Below are positions 42,380 through 51,113 of a stretch of DNA of 64,000 bases, one piece after another. Each line of letters begins with the position of its first letter. Position 1 is the stretch's first letter. Under the pieces are notes generated by a model, which worked only from the letters and a program-made list of their open reading frames with translations, searched no databases and was not told the DNA's origin. This DNA is from Aestuariivirga litoralis (GTDB lineage: Bacteria > Pseudomonadota > Alphaproteobacteria > Rhizobiales > Aestuariivirgaceae), in the NCBI RefSeq assembly GCF_003234965.1, contig NZ_QKVK01000001.1, forward strand, positions 124,001 to 188,000, written 5' to 3'. A program made the position numbers and the translations under genes.

Positions 42380-43216
42380 ATGACCGACAGCCTTCCCGCC
42401 CGCCAGGACGCCGCCCGCAGCTGGTTCGAAAGCCTCCGGGACCGTATCTGTGCCGCGCTGGAGGAGATCGAGGGCGGCGCCCGCTTCGCGCGCAAGGCGT
42501 GGGAACGCCCGGACGGCGGCGGCGGCGTCATGTCCATGCTGCACGGCAAGGTGTTCGAGAAGGCGGGTGTCCATACGTCAACGGTGCATGGCGAGTTCTC
42601 GCCGGAGTTCCGGAAGCAGATCCCGGGTGCGGAGGAGGACCCGCGCTTCTGGGCCTCCGGCATCTCGCTCATCATCCACCCCTGGAACCCCTTCGTGCCG
42701 GCCGTCCACATGAACACCCGCTTCATCGTGACGACCAGGACCTGGTTTGGCGGCGGCGCCGACCTGACCCCGGTGCTCGACCGCCGCCGGGTGCAGGACC
42801 ATCCGGATTCGGTGGACTTCCACGCCGCCATGCAGGCGGCCTGCGATGCCCACGCCGTGGCCGACTATCCGAAGTTCAGGAAGTGGTGCGACGAATACTT
42901 CTTCCTGCCGCACCGGAACGAGCCGCGCGGCATCGGCGGCATTTTCTATGACCACTTCAACTCGGGCGACTGGGAAAAGGACTTCGCCTTCACCCGCGAC
43001 GTCGGCTTGGCCTTCCTCGGCGTCTATCCGAAACTCGTGCGGCGGAACATGGACACTCCGTATACGGAGGATGACCGCGAGGAGCAGCTCATCCGCCGCG
43101 GCCGCTACGTCGAATACAACCTGCTCTATGACCGCGGCACGATCTTCGGGCTGAAGACGGGAGGAAACGTCGAGTCGATCCTCTCCTCCATGCCGCCCGT
43201 CGTGAAGTGGCCCTGA
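42380..43216 (+). CDS. hemF: Oxygen-dependent coproporphyrinogen-III oxidase
   Basis: A 278-residue protein matching Hem[64 protein letters not shown] and [24 protein letters not shown]. HemF converts coproporphyrinogen III to protoporphyrinogen IX, using oxygen. Heme is needed by the cytochrome bc1 complex encoded three genes upstream. The next gene, apt, starts 14 bases after. The organism therefore makes heme aerobically; an oxygen-independent enzyme may exist elsewhere. Confidence 0.96.
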   Translation: MTDSLPARQDAARSWFESLRDRICAALEEIEGGARFARKAWERPDGGGGVMSMLHGKVFEKAGVHTSTVHGEFSPEFRKQIPGAEEDPRFWASGISLIIHPWNPFVPAVHMNTRFIVTTRTWFGGGADLTPVLDRRRVQDHPDSVDFHAAMQAACDAHAVADYPKFRKWCDEYFFLPHRNEPRGIGGIFYDHFNSGDWEKDFAFTRDVGLAFLGVYPKLVRRNMDTPYTEDDREEQLIRRGRYVEYNLLYDRGTIFGLKTGGNVESILSSMPPVVKWP

Positions 43217-43230
43217 GCGAGGAGGACGAG

Positions 43231-43776
43231 ATGGACCTGCGCAACGGCTTCGACATCAAGCGCTATATCCGCACCATTCCGGACTATCCCAAACCCGGGG
43301 TAATGTTCCGCGACATCACTACCCTGCTCTCGAACCTTCATGGCTTCCGCGCCGCGGTGGATGAGCTGGCCTGGCCCTTCCTCAAGGGCGAGATCGACTA
43401 TGTGGCGGGGATCGAGGCGCGCGGCTTCATCCTCGGCGGTGCCGTGGCGCACAATCTCGGCCGCGGCTTCATTCCCATCCGCAAGAAGGGCAAGCTGCCG
43501 TCGCGCGTCATCGGGCAGGACTATGCGCTGGAATATGGCGTCGATACCATCGAGATGCATGCCGACGCGATTTCCAAGGGCGACCGCGTGCTGCTGGTTG
43601 ACGACCTGATCGCCACCGGCGGCACGGCGGGTGCGGCCATCGACCTGATCCGCAAGTCCGGCGGCGAAGTGGTGTCCGCCGCCTTCGTGATCGACCTGCC
43701 CGAACTGGGCGGTGCCGCGAAGCTCAAGGCCAAGGGCGTGAAGGTGCACACGCTGGTGAGCTTCGAGGGGCATTAG
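43231..43776 (+). CDS. apt: Adenine phosphoribosyltransferase
   Basis: The ATG at 43231, behind GAGGAGG, gives 181 residues; an upstream GTG is less likely. The PRPP loop [14 protein letters not shown] is at 120-133, and [18 protein letters not shown] and [15 protein letters not shown] are typical of adenine phosphoribosyltransferase. It makes AMP from adenine and PRPP, salvaging adenine produced by MtnP. Just downstream of hemF, likely in the same transcript. A family A palindromic repeat follows 20 bases after the stop. Confidence 0.96.
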   Translation: MDLRNGFDIKRYIRTIPDYPKPGVMFRDITTLLSNLHGFRAAVDELAWPFLKGEIDYVAGIEARGFILGGAVAHNLGRGFIPIRKKGKLPSRVIGQDYALEYGVDTIEMHADAISKGDRVLLVDDLIATGGTAGAAIDLIRKSGGEVVSAAFVIDLPELGGAAKLKAKGVKVHTLVSFEGH

Positions 43777-43795
43777 CAGCGAGACCATCTCTCCT

Positions 43796-43870
43796 CATCA
43801 TGCCCGGGCTCGTCCCGGGCATCTTTTTTGGCGCTCCAAAAGGATTGCCGGGACGAGCCCGGCAATGATG
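43796..43870. repeat. Intergenic palindromic repeat, family A, copy 2
   Basis: CATCATGCCCGGGCTCGTCC on the left is mirrored by GGACGAGCCCGGCAATGATG on the right. It lies between apt and the convergent MaoC gene and may double as a terminator, given the TTTTTT in its centre. Confidence 0.87.
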
Positions 43871-43892
43871 AGGTGAGTGGTGACGGCGGGAG

Positions 43893-44375
43893 CTAAACTG
43901 GCCGCTTCGGCGTCAGCACCTTGCCCTCGAAGGAAAACACCAGTTCGCCCTTCTGGTTGAAGCCCTCGTTCATGGCGAAGACCAGGCCCCAGCCCGGCCG
44001 CGAATTGAGCGCGCGCTTGCCCGTCACCGTGGTGCGGTAGGAAATCGTGTCACCCGGCGTCACCGGCTTGATCCAGCGCAGGTTGTTGAAGCCCGGAGAC
44101 GGCCCCAGCACCGCGGGCTCGCGGCCTTCCGCGCGGATCGCGGCTTCCGCCTTCTGGTTGGTGGCGACATAGCACTTCATCCACGCCGCACCCGTGTGCC
44201 AGCCCGATGCCGAGAGCACGCCGAAGGGACCGTTGCGGCCGCCCTCCTCGCTCAGGTGGAAAGGTTGCGGGTCGTACTTCCGCGCGAAGTCGATGATCGC
44301 TTCCCTGGTGAAATGATGCGTGCCGAGTTCCACCACCTGGCCGATCTCGATCTCTTCCAGCCACAGCCCGATCAT
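43893..44375 (-). CDS. MaoC-like hot-dog dehydratase family protein, second of pair
   Basis: The ATG at 44375 gives 160 residues; it overlaps the first MaoC gene by four bases. The hot-dog pattern is clear: HHFTREAIIDFARKYDPQPF-HLSEEG, then GVLSASGWHTGAAWMK and NLRWIKPVTPGDTIS. The catalytic Asp/His of R-specific enoyl-CoA hydratases are in YDPQPFH. The pair of paralogous subunits probably forms a heterodimer, as in two-subunit MaoC hydratases. The substrate (an acyl-CoA or ACP thioester) is unknown. Convergent with apt. Confidence 0.88.
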   Translation of the reverse strand: MIGLWLEEIEIGQVVELGTHHFTREAIIDFARKYDPQPFHLSEEGGRNGPFGVLSASGWHTGAAWMKCYVATNQKAEAAIRAEGREPAVLGPSPGFNNLRWIKPVTPGDTISYRTTVTGKRALNSRPGWGLVFAMNEGFNQKGELVFSFEGKVLTPKRPV

Positions 44376-44824
44376 GGATGCCTGACCTTCATGAACTGCA
44401 CGCCGATGACGTCGCACTTGAGCTCGCCTTGCGTATTGAGCAGCTCGAACTTCATCTTGAGAATGCCCATCTCGGGCCGCTTGGCGGAGATGCGGCGGGA
44501 GAGCACCGTGGCGCGGCCCGTCAGCGTCTCGCCGGCGAAGACGGGCCTGAGCCAGCGGCACTCTTCCATCGCGTTGGATGCCATGGCGGCGGAACGGTTG
44601 GCATAGCCCTCGACCGAGAGCCGGATGAGGATGGCGCAGGACTGCCAGCCCGAAGCCGCCAATCCTCCGAGCACGGAGCGTTCGGCTTCATCCTCGTCGA
44701 CATGGAAGGGCTGCGGGTCCCACTCCTCGGCATAGGCGATCACCTCCTCCTTCGGCAGGTGATGGGTGCCGAGCGGGATGACGAGGCCCTCGGGGAAATC
44801 TTCGTAATGCAGCAGGTCGGACAC
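44372..44824 (-). CDS. MaoC-like hot-dog dehydratase family protein, first of pair
   Basis: A 150-residue hot-dog-fold protein. LGTHHLPKEEVIAYAEEWDP-QPFHVDED has the Asp and His of the MaoC active site, followed by GGLAASGWQSCAILIRL and WLRPVFAGETLTGRATV. Its last four bases overlap the start of the second MaoC gene (ATGA). The two are paralogues that could pair as subunits. Family members hydrate enoyl-CoA or act on other acyl thioesters; substrate not known. Next upstream is a palindromic repeat, then ychF. Confidence 0.88.
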   Translation of the reverse strand: MSDLLHYEDFPEGLVIPLGTHHLPKEEVIAYAEEWDPQPFHVDEDEAERSVLGGLAASGWQSCAILIRLSVEGYANRSAAMASNAMEECRWLRPVFAGETLTGRATVLSRRISAKRPEMGILKMKFELLNTQGELKCDVIGVQFMKVRHP

Positions 44825-44847
44825 GGGCTGGCCCTTCTATCCAGGCT

Positions 44848-44925
44848 CATCATGCGCGGGCTTGACCCGCGCATCCTTTTCCTTGGTCGCCAAAAAGGAT
44901 CGCCGGGTCAAGCCCGGCGATGATG
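44848..44925. repeat. Intergenic palindromic repeat, family A, copy 3
   Basis: CATCATGCGCGGGCTTGACC with GGGTCAAGCCCGGCGATGAT on the right. The inner left arm is a variant (GCGCGGGC rather than GCCCGGGC). It lies between the MaoC genes and ychF on the same strand. Confidence 0.85.
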
Positions 44926-44935
44926 ACTGTATGGA

Positions 44936-46033
44936 CTACGTGTTAAACCGGAAATGCATGACGTCGCCGTCCTTGACGACATAGTCCTTGCCTTCCAGCC
45001 GGAACTTGCCCGCCTCGCGCGCACCGGCTTCGCCGTTGTTCGCCACATAGTCATCGTAGGCGATGGTCTCGGCGCGGATATAGCCCTTCTCGAAATCGGT
45101 GTGGATGACGCCCGCCGCTTGCGGCCCCTTGGTGCCCTTGGTGATGGTCCAGGCGCGCGCCTCCTTGGGGCCCACGGTGAAATAGGTGACGAGGTGCAAA
45201 AGGTCATAGCCCGCACGGATCACGCGGTTGAGGCCCGGCTCCTCGAGGCCCACGGCATCGAGGAAGTCCTTCTGGTCAGCCAGCGCCATGACGGCGATCT
45301 CGGATTCGATCTTGGCCGAAACGACGACGGCCACCGCATTCTCTTCGCCTGCGCGCTTGAAGACGCGGGCCGAGAATTCATTGCCCTTGTCGGCCGAGGC
45401 TTCCTCGACATTGCAGACATAGAGCACGGGCTTCGACGACAGGAGGCCGAGACCGCGGAAGGCCTTCTCCTCCTCCGCCGAGCGCTCGACGAGGCGGGCG
45501 GGCTTGCCGTCGCGCAGCAGCACGAGCGCGCGGCCCATCAGGTCGGCGAGTTCCTTCGCCTCCTTGTCGCCCTGCTTGGCCTTCTTCTCGGTGTTGACGA
45601 GGCGCTTCTCGAGGGACTCGAGGTCGGCCAGCATCAGCTCGGTCTCGATCGTCTCGATGTCGGCGATGGGGTCGATCTTGCCCTCGACATGGGTGATGTC
45701 GCCATCCTCGAAGCAGCGCACCACATGCGCGATGGCATCCGTCTCGCGGATATTGGCGAGGAACTGGTTGCCGAGCCCCTCACCCTTCGAGGCACCGCGG
45801 ACAAGGCCGGCGATGTCGACGAAGGTGAGCCGGGTCGGGATGATCTGCTGGCTCCCTGCGATCTTCGCCAGCACGTCGAGGCGCGGATCGGGTACGGCCA
45901 CGTCACCCACATTGGGCTCGATGGTGCAGAAGGGATAATTCGCCGCCTGGGCTGCCGCCGTCTGCGTCAGCGCGTTGAAGAGCGTGGACTTGCCGACATT
46001 GGGAAGCCCAACGATGCCGCACTTGAAACCCAT
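44936..46033 (-). CDS. ychF: Redox-regulated ATPase YchF
   Basis: The ATG at 46033, overlapping the pth stop by one base, gives 365 residues. GTPase-like boxes: G1 GLPNVGKST (9-17), NYPFCTIEPNVG switch, G3 DIAGLVRGASKGEGLGNQFL, and the NxxE in place of NKxD. A TGS-domain end (VIHTDFEKGYIRAETIAYDD) follows. Despite its OBG-like fold, YchF binds ATP rather than GTP; it is linked to translation and oxidative stress. Typical neighbours pth and rplY are present. The stop is followed by the palindromic repeat. Confidence 0.96.
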   Translation of the reverse strand: MGFKCGIVGLPNVGKSTLFNALTQTAAAQAANYPFCTIEPNVGDVAVPDPRLDVLAKIAGSQQIIPTRLTFVDIAGLVRGASKGEGLGNQFLANIRETDAIAHVVRCFEDGDITHVEGKIDPIADIETIETELMLADLESLEKRLVNTEKKAKQGDKEAKELADLMGRALVLLRDGKPARLVERSAEEEKAFRGLGLLSSKPVLYVCNVEEASADKGNEFSARVFKRAGEENAVAVVVSAKIESEIAVMALADQKDFLDAVGLEEPGLNRVIRAGYDLLHLVTYFTVGPKEARAWTITKGTKGPQAAGVIHTDFEKGYIRAETIAYDDYVANNGEAGAREAGKFRLEGKDYVVKDGDVMHFRFNT

Positions 46034-46635
46034 CAGTTCTCTGCCTTCTTTGCGGGCTTCTCGGGCGCCGGATTGAGCGCCAGATGCACCTTGTTCTGGA
46101 ATGAGCCTTCCTCGCCCTTGACGAGAAGCGGCATGTTGTCGGCGGTGGCCGTCAGCAGCGGCTCGAGCCAGCTGCGGTCGGCCTTGGCGAAGTCGCTCAG
46201 CACATAGCCATGCACCAGCTCCTTGTGGCCGGGGTGGCCGATGCCCATCCGCACACGGACGAAATGCGGTCCGCAATGCGCGATCATCGAGCGGATGCCG
46301 TTGTGTCCTGCCGCCCCGCCCCCGAGCTTCACCCGCAGCTTTCCGGGCTCGAGGTCGAGCTCGTCATAGAGCACGATGACCTGTGACGGATCGATGTCGA
46401 AGAAGCGCATGGCTTCCCCCACCGCGCGCCCGCTCTCGTTCATGTAGGTCTGGGGCTTGAGGAGAAGCACCTTGTCCCCGCCCATCAGGCCTTCCGAGGT
46501 TTCGCCCTGGAAGCGCTTGCGCCACGGCGAAAAGCCATGGCGGCGGACGATCTCGTCCACCGCCATGAAGCCGATATTGTGCCGGTTGCCCTGATATTTG
46601 GAGCCCGGGTTGCCGAGCCCCACGATGAGGTGCAT
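46033..46635 (-). CDS. pth: Peptidyl-tRNA hydrolase
   Basis: A 200-residue protein of Pth type: [20 protein letters not shown] (catalytic His19), [31 protein letters not shown] (Asp) and [14 protein letters not shown]. It releases peptides from peptidyl-tRNA that has dropped off the ribosome. It is in the operon rplY-pth-ychF and overlaps ychF by one base; a conserved arrangement in alphaproteobacteria. The C-terminus has a charged tail ([10 protein letters not shown]) that is longer than E. coli Pth. Confidence 0.96.
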   Translation of the reverse strand: MHLIVGLGNPGSKYQGNRHNIGFMAVDEIVRRHGFSPWRKRFQGETSEGLMGGDKVLLLKPQTYMNESGRAVGEAMRFFDIDPSQVIVLYDELDLEPGKLRVKLGGGAAGHNGIRSMIAHCGPHFVRVRMGIGHPGHKELVHGYVLSDFAKADRSWLEPLLTATADNMPLLVKGEEGSFQNKVHLALNPAPEKPAKKAEN

Positions 46636-46656
46636 CTGGCCCTCTTGCTGAGAAGA

Positions 46657-47385
46657 TTACTTCTTCTTGGCCGGAGCGGCAGCCGCCGGGGCAGCGCCCT
46701 TGGCGGGAGCCGCACCCTTTGCCGGGGCAGCGCCCTTGGCGGGAGCGGCAGCGGCAGCGGGAGCCTTCTGGTTGGTCGCCGGAACTTCGGCCGAAGCGGC
46801 CTCGGCCGGGGCTTCCTCTTCCTTCGCCTGGGCGGTGACGGCGCAGAGCGTCACGTCATCGGTCAGGGCCGACTTCACGCCCTCGGGGAGCTTGATGTCG
46901 GAAAGGTGGATCGACTGGCCGATCTGCATCGACGAGACGTCGACGTTGATCTCGTCGGGGATGAGGTTCGCCGAGCACGACAGTGCCACCGAGTGCGACA
47001 CGATGTTGAGCGCACCGCCCTGCTTGATGCCGGGGGCCACGTCCTGGCCCTTGAAGTGCACGGGCACGTTGACGCGCACGCGGGCATCCTTGCCGAGGCG
47101 CAGGAAGTCGATGTGGACGATGAAGTCGCGCACCGGCTCGAACTGCACGTCGCGCGGAATGGCGCGAACGGTCTTGCCGTCGACCTCGAGGTCGATCAGC
47201 GTCGAGAGGAAACGGCCGGTCTCGACATGGGGGAGAACGTCACCGTAGGTGAGCGAGATAAGCTGGGGCTCCTGCTTGTCGCCATAGACGACACCGGGAA
47301 CGAGGCCGGTACGACGGACTGCGCGAGAGGCCCCCTTGCCTGCCCGGGCGCGCGTGGCGGCCTTGAGCTGCACGATCTTGGACAT
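46657..47385 (-). CDS. rplY: Ribosomal protein bL25 (Ctc/TL5 type)
   Basis: A 242-residue protein with N-terminal 5S-rRNA-binding domain (MSKIVQLKAATRARAGKGAS, then GLVPGVVYGD) and the Ctc beta-barrel domain (NVPVHFKGQDVAPGIKQGGA, then DEINVDVSSMQIGQSIHLSD). It sits on 5S rRNA in the large subunit. The last 35 residues are a low-complexity Ala/Pro/Lys tail with the unit APAKGA tandemly repeated. The gene precedes pth by 21 bases in the conserved operon. Confidence 0.95.
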   Translation of the reverse strand: MSKIVQLKAATRARAGKGASRAVRRTGLVPGVVYGDKQEPQLISLTYGDVLPHVETGRFLSTLIDLEVDGKTVRAIPRDVQFEPVRDFIVHIDFLRLGKDARVRVNVPVHFKGQDVAPGIKQGGALNIVSHSVALSCSANLIPDEINVDVSSMQIGQSIHLSDIKLPEGVKSALTDDVTLCAVTAQAKEEEAPAEAASAEVPATNQKAPAAAAAPAKGAAPAKGAAPAKGAAPAAAAPAKKK

Positions 47386-47533
47386 GTTAGTCTCCTGAGT
47401 ATGATTGATCCGCCCGGACTTCCTCCAGGGGTGAACGAGCCGGCCGGACGGCGGGGGCTATAGCGGAAGGGGGCGATGGGGGCAAGATGGCGATCGCCCA
47501 AGGCCTAAGCCACTCTAAACGCTCACCAATTCC

Positions 47534-47610
47534 GTCATGCCCGGGCTTGTCCCGGGCATCCTTTGCTGCATCCGCCAAAAAAGATGGCCGGGACACGCCC
47601 GGCCATGATG
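47534..47610. repeat. Intergenic palindromic repeat, family A, copy 4
   Basis: CGTCATGCCCGGGCTTGTCC on the left and GGACACGCCCGGCCATGATG on the right, again separated by a short loop ending in AAAAAA. Lies between rplY and prs. Confidence 0.85.
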
Positions 47611-47631
47611 GACTTGAGAGGATGCGAACCC

Positions 47632-48567
47632 CTATTCGAACAGGCTCGACACGCTCTCTTCGCGGTTGGTGCGGCCGATGGCTTCGCCGATCAGCGGCGC
47701 GATGGGGATGGTGCGGATGTTGCGGGCGACCTTCACGGCCTCGGTGGGCTGGATCGAGTCGGTGATCACCAGTTCCTTGAGCTTCGAATTGGTGATGCGC
47801 GAGACGGCACCCCCTGAGAGCACGCCGTGGGTGATGTAGGCGGTCACGTCCTTCGCACCCTTGGAGAGCAGCGCTTCCGCCGCGTTCACCAGCGTGCCGC
47901 CGGAGTCGACGATGTCGTCGATCAGGATGCAGGACTTGCCCTTCACGTCGCCGATGATGTTCATCACTTCCGATTCACCGGCACGCTCGCGGCGCTTGTC
48001 GACGATGGCGAGCGGCGTGTCGAGGCGCTTGGCAAGGGCGCGGGCGCGCACCACGCCGCCCACGTCAGGCGAGACCACGACGGTGTTGTGCACATCGAGG
48101 TGGTTCTTGATGTCGCGCACCATCACGGGGCCGGCGAAGAGATTGTCGGTCGGGATGTCGAAGAAACCCTGGATCTGGTTGGCGTGGAGATCCATGGTCA
48201 GCACGCGGTCAGCGCCGGCGCGGGTGATGAGGTTGGCCACGAGCTTGGCCGAGATCGGCGTGCGCGAGCCGGTCTTGCGGTCCTGCCGGGCATAGCCGAA
48301 ATAGGGGATCACTGCGGTCACGCGCTTGGCGGAGGCCCGCTTCAGCGCGTCGATGATGATCAGCAGCTCCATCAGGTGGTCGTTGGCGGGGAAGGATGTC
48401 GATTGCACCACGAACATGTCCTGGCCGCGGACATTCTCCTGGATCTCGACGAAGATCTCCATGTCGTTGAAGCGCTTGACCACGGCCTGGGTGATGGGCG
48501 TGTTCAAGTAGGAGCAGATGCCCTCGGCCAGTGGCCGGTTGCTGTTGCCTGCCACGATCTTCATCAT
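47632..48567 (-). CDS. prs: Ribose-phosphate pyrophosphokinase
   Basis: A 311-residue enzyme making PRPP from ribose-5-phosphate and ATP. It has the start [14 protein letters not shown] (either Met could be first), the flexible loop [13 protein letters not shown], the Mg-binding [20 protein letters not shown], and the PRPP motif [17 protein letters not shown] feeds Apt (43.2 kb) among others. Start with GGGG at modest spacing; a promoter (TTGCAT, 16 bases, TATAGA) is visible at 48603-48630. Length and motifs match class I Prs. Confidence 0.96.
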   Translation of the reverse strand: MMKIVAGNSNRPLAEGICSYLNTPITQAVVKRFNDMEIFVEIQENVRGQDMFVVQSTSFPANDHLMELLIIIDALKRASAKRVTAVIPYFGYARQDRKTGSRTPISAKLVANLITRAGADRVLTMDLHANQIQGFFDIPTDNLFAGPVMVRDIKNHLDVHNTVVVSPDVGGVVRARALAKRLDTPLAIVDKRRERAGESEVMNIIGDVKGKSCILIDDIVDSGGTLVNAAEALLSKGAKDVTAYITHGVLSGGAVSRITNSKLKELVITDSIQPTEAVKVARNIRTIPIAPLIGEAIGRTNREESVSSLFE

Positions 48568-48602
48568 GCCCGAAATCCCCTGATCCGCCCCGGTTGCGAG
48601 GG

Positions 48603-48630
48603 TCTATAACAACCGTATGACGCGATGCAA
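48603..48630 (-). promoter_or_regulatory. Probable promoter of prs
   Basis: Minus strand: TTGCAT (48630-48625), a 16-base spacer, and TATAGA (48608-48603), about 40 bases upstream of the prs start codon. It fits a sigma-70 promoter moderately well. Confidence 0.45.
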
Positions 48631-48683
48631 AGAGGCATTTCGCTCATGCAACCATAGCCCCCGCTTATGGGGATAACCCGGTC

Positions 48684-49949
48684 TCAGCGATAGCGCTTGA
48701 CCACGTCGAAGATGCCCGTTGCGGCGGCTTCCGCCACCGCGGTGGCCGCCCCGCCCCAGCCGCCATCGAGCGAGCCTGCCGGAACCTCATTGGCCTGCTT
48801 CACGTCGCCCAGCACCTTGCCGGTGGGCGATTTCACCAGCCAGCGCAGCGACACCGACTGCGTCTTGCCGTCCTTTTCGGCCAGCTTCACGTGGCCCTCG
48901 ATGGTCAGCGCGTCGGCCTGGGGCTTGCTGACCACCGGCCAGCCGGCCGCCGACAGCGTCTTGCGCATGGCGGAGGTGAGTTCGTCGTCCCCGCCGCCGG
49001 GAGAGCCCTTGACCGGAACGACGGCGACGGCGCGGATCGGCTGCTGGTCCGGCTTGGCAGTGGCGGGAACGGCGGTGGCCTGCTTCACCGGCTTTGGCGC
49101 GGGAGATTCGGCGGGTTCGGCGGGTTCGGCGGCCGCCAGCGCCGTTTCGCCCGTGTCGTCGGTGGCCGGCGGCTCGGCGGCGCGGCCATCATCGGACACG
49201 GCGACCTTGGGCATCAGCTCCTCGCCGGGGATGGGTGACACCGCCGCGAGCCAGGGCTTGATCTCCTCATGCTCCACCACCTCGTCGGCATTGGCGAGCT
49301 GGGTGGTGCCGATCTCGGCGAGGCCAGGACCATGCACGGTCTCGAAGTCGATCTGGCGGCCGGCGGTGGGCCCGGCCTTGGCGAAAAGCTCCGGCGGCGG
49401 CGCGGTAAGGCGCGCGAGCCGTGCGGCATAGCCCATGGCCGCGAGCTTCTGGGCCATCAGGTCCGCCGTGCGCCGGGCCACCCGGTCGAGGACATCGGGG
49501 GTCACCGCCTGCCAGGGGTCAGGCCCGGAATAGACCCCGGCATTGTCCTCGCCCGTCAGGGTGTCGATGAGAACGCCGTCCGCGTCGCGGAACTGCCACT
49601 CATAGACGACCCGCACACCGGCATTGCCGGAATTGGCCCGGATCGAGCCGCCGAGGCTGAACACGCCTGCCCCGAGATTGCCCTCGACGAAGCCGATGTC
49701 ATGCTGTCCGCCGGCACTCGCAAGGGATTGCTTGAACAGCTGAAGCTTGTCCGGCGGGATGCCGGCAATCTGCTGGAAGGCCACGGGAGGCACTGTCTTG
49801 CCCTTGGGACTGCCGTTCGACGGACCGGAATCGGTGAGGATCGAACCCGCCGAACAGGCCGTCAGCAGCAGCGCGAGGACGGCAAGCAGCACCGTGCCGA
49901 GAAAGCCCCGGCCCCGGCCTGCACCGCGGATCGCACCCAACTCACCCAT
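48684..49949 (-). CDS. Lipoprotein of unknown function
   Basis: A 421-residue protein with a lipoprotein signal (GTVLLAVLALLLTAC) and a long mature part. Residues about 60-190 form one region (FQQIAGIPPDKLQLF; then VVYEWQFRDADG), a Pro/Ala-rich linker covers about 235-300, and a second region follows (IRAVAVVPVKGSPGGGDDELT, LTIEGHVKLAE, VSLRWLVKSPTGKVLGDVKQ). The repeated occurrence of a VVYEWQ/VSLRWLV-type strand with a GD/GE-turn suggests two related beta-rich domains. No named family recognised. It is downstream of the M24-type gene by three bases, possibly the last gene of the lgt operon. Probably anchored in the periplasmic leaflet or outer membrane. Confidence 0.75.
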   Translation of the reverse strand: MGELGAIRGAGRGRGFLGTVLLAVLALLLTACSAGSILTDSGPSNGSPKGKTVPPVAFQQIAGIPPDKLQLFKQSLASAGGQHDIGFVEGNLGAGVFSLGGSIRANSGNAGVRVVYEWQFRDADGVLIDTLTGEDNAGVYSGPDPWQAVTPDVLDRVARRTADLMAQKLAAMGYAARLARLTAPPPELFAKAGPTAGRQIDFETVHGPGLAEIGTTQLANADEVVEHEEIKPWLAAVSPIPGEELMPKVAVSDDGRAAEPPATDDTGETALAAAEPAEPAESPAPKPVKQATAVPATAKPDQQPIRAVAVVPVKGSPGGGDDELTSAMRKTLSAAGWPVVSKPQADALTIEGHVKLAEKDGKTQSVSLRWLVKSPTGKVLGDVKQANEVPAGSLDGGWGGAATAVAEAAATGIFDVVKRYR

Positions 49950-49952
49950 GAC

Positions 49953-51104
49953 TTACCGGATTATCATCCCCAGAGACGCCTTTGAAACGGGCTCCGCCTT
50001 CTTTTCCCCAATGATGTAGGTGCGGCCAAGGCAATAGGCCGCCCCTGCCGCGGAATTCATCAGGATCATGTGGGCGAAAAACACCATGCCGGGCCCGATC
50101 ACCACCGGATTGTCCTTGTAGAACATGGGGCTGTCCATCCACGAGGGGGTGAACTTGGCGCCCAGCGAATAGCCGCAGGCATTGAGCCGGTGGTCCTTCA
50201 TGCCATGGGCGTCCATGATGGCGGCATGGGCGGCGAAGACGTCGCCCGCCGTGCGGCCCGGCACCAGCTGCTCCTCCACCGCCTCGAGCGCCTCGCGGCA
50301 GGCCTCGTCCATGGCGAGGTGCGCCTTGCCCGGCTTGCCGATGATGAGGGTGCGCATGAAGGCCGCGTGGTAGTGGCGGTAGACGCCCGCCCATTCCAGC
50401 GTGAGCTGGTCCTTCTTCGACAGCTTGCGGCGGCCAGACTTGTAGCGGCAGAGCAACGCATCCCGGCCCGAACCGATGATGAACTCATTGGCCGGGTAGT
50501 CGCCGCCGCCGGCGAAGACGGCTCCCTGCTGCGCGGCGAGGATCTCGCCCTCGTCAGCGCCCGCCCTGGTCTTGCGCACCGCCGCCTTCAGCGCCGCGTC
50601 GCCGAGTTCGCCCGCCTTCCTCACATAGCGCAGTTCGGCGGGCGACTTCACCACGCGGATCATGTTCACCAAGTCGCTCGCGTCCTGGAGCCTGGCGAAG
50701 CCTTCGAGTGCGGCATCGACCTGCCTGCCGTTGGCGTGGGTGAGGCCATAGGACTGGTTCTCGATGCCCAGCCGCTTGCCCCTGGCGCCGAGGCTCTGCA
50801 GCATGTCGCGCAGCTGGGTGGCGGGCTTCGCCCCCGCGGCATCGGTCCAGATGCGGATGTCCTCGATGATCGAGGTGTGCTGCGCCTGGCGGAGATCGGC
50901 GGAGCGGGTGAGGAGTGCCAGCTTGCCGTCATTGCCCAGATAGAGGCACTGGAAGAAGCAGAAACCGAAAGTGTCGTAGCCGGTGAGATAGTACATCGAC
51001 TCCTGCTGGAACATCAGCAGGCCGTCGAGGCCCTGTTTCTCCATCGCGGCGATGGTGGCCTTGATGCGGCGGGCGTATTCGGTGCGGTCGAAGTGCAATG
51101 CCAT
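49953..51104 (-). CDS. M24 (creatinase/DoeA-type) fold hydrolase without metal ligands
   Basis: A 383-residue two-domain protein, N-terminal creatinase domain (LDGLLMFQQESMYYLTGYDT) plus C-terminal pita-bread domain. In metal-dependent M24 peptidases five ligands D, D, H, E, E bind two metals; here their aligned positions read Glu (TLEWAGVY), Ala (HAAFMRT), Tyr/Ser (CGYSLGAK), His (FFAHMIL) and Gly (LGRTYII). So it is unlikely to be a dinuclear aminopeptidase. The sequence looks closer to creatinase/ectoine-hydrolase (DoeA) members, which work without metal. Last gene but one of the lgt-midA-pgeF run. Substrate unknown. Confidence 0.8.
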   Translation of the reverse strand: MALHFDRTEYARRIKATIAAMEKQGLDGLLMFQQESMYYLTGYDTFGFCFFQCLYLGNDGKLALLTRSADLRQAQHTSIIEDIRIWTDAAGAKPATQLRDMLQSLGARGKRLGIENQSYGLTHANGRQVDAALEGFARLQDASDLVNMIRVVKSPAELRYVRKAGELGDAALKAAVRKTRAGADEGEILAAQQGAVFAGGGDYPANEFIIGSGRDALLCRYKSGRRKLSKKDQLTLEWAGVYRHYHAAFMRTLIIGKPGKAHLAMDEACREALEAVEEQLVPGRTAGDVFAAHAAIMDAHGMKDHRLNACGYSLGAKFTPSWMDSPMFYKDNPVVIGPGMVFFAHMILMNSAAGAAYCLGRTYIIGEKKAEPVSKASLGMIIR

Positions 51105-51113
51105 GGTCCGTCC

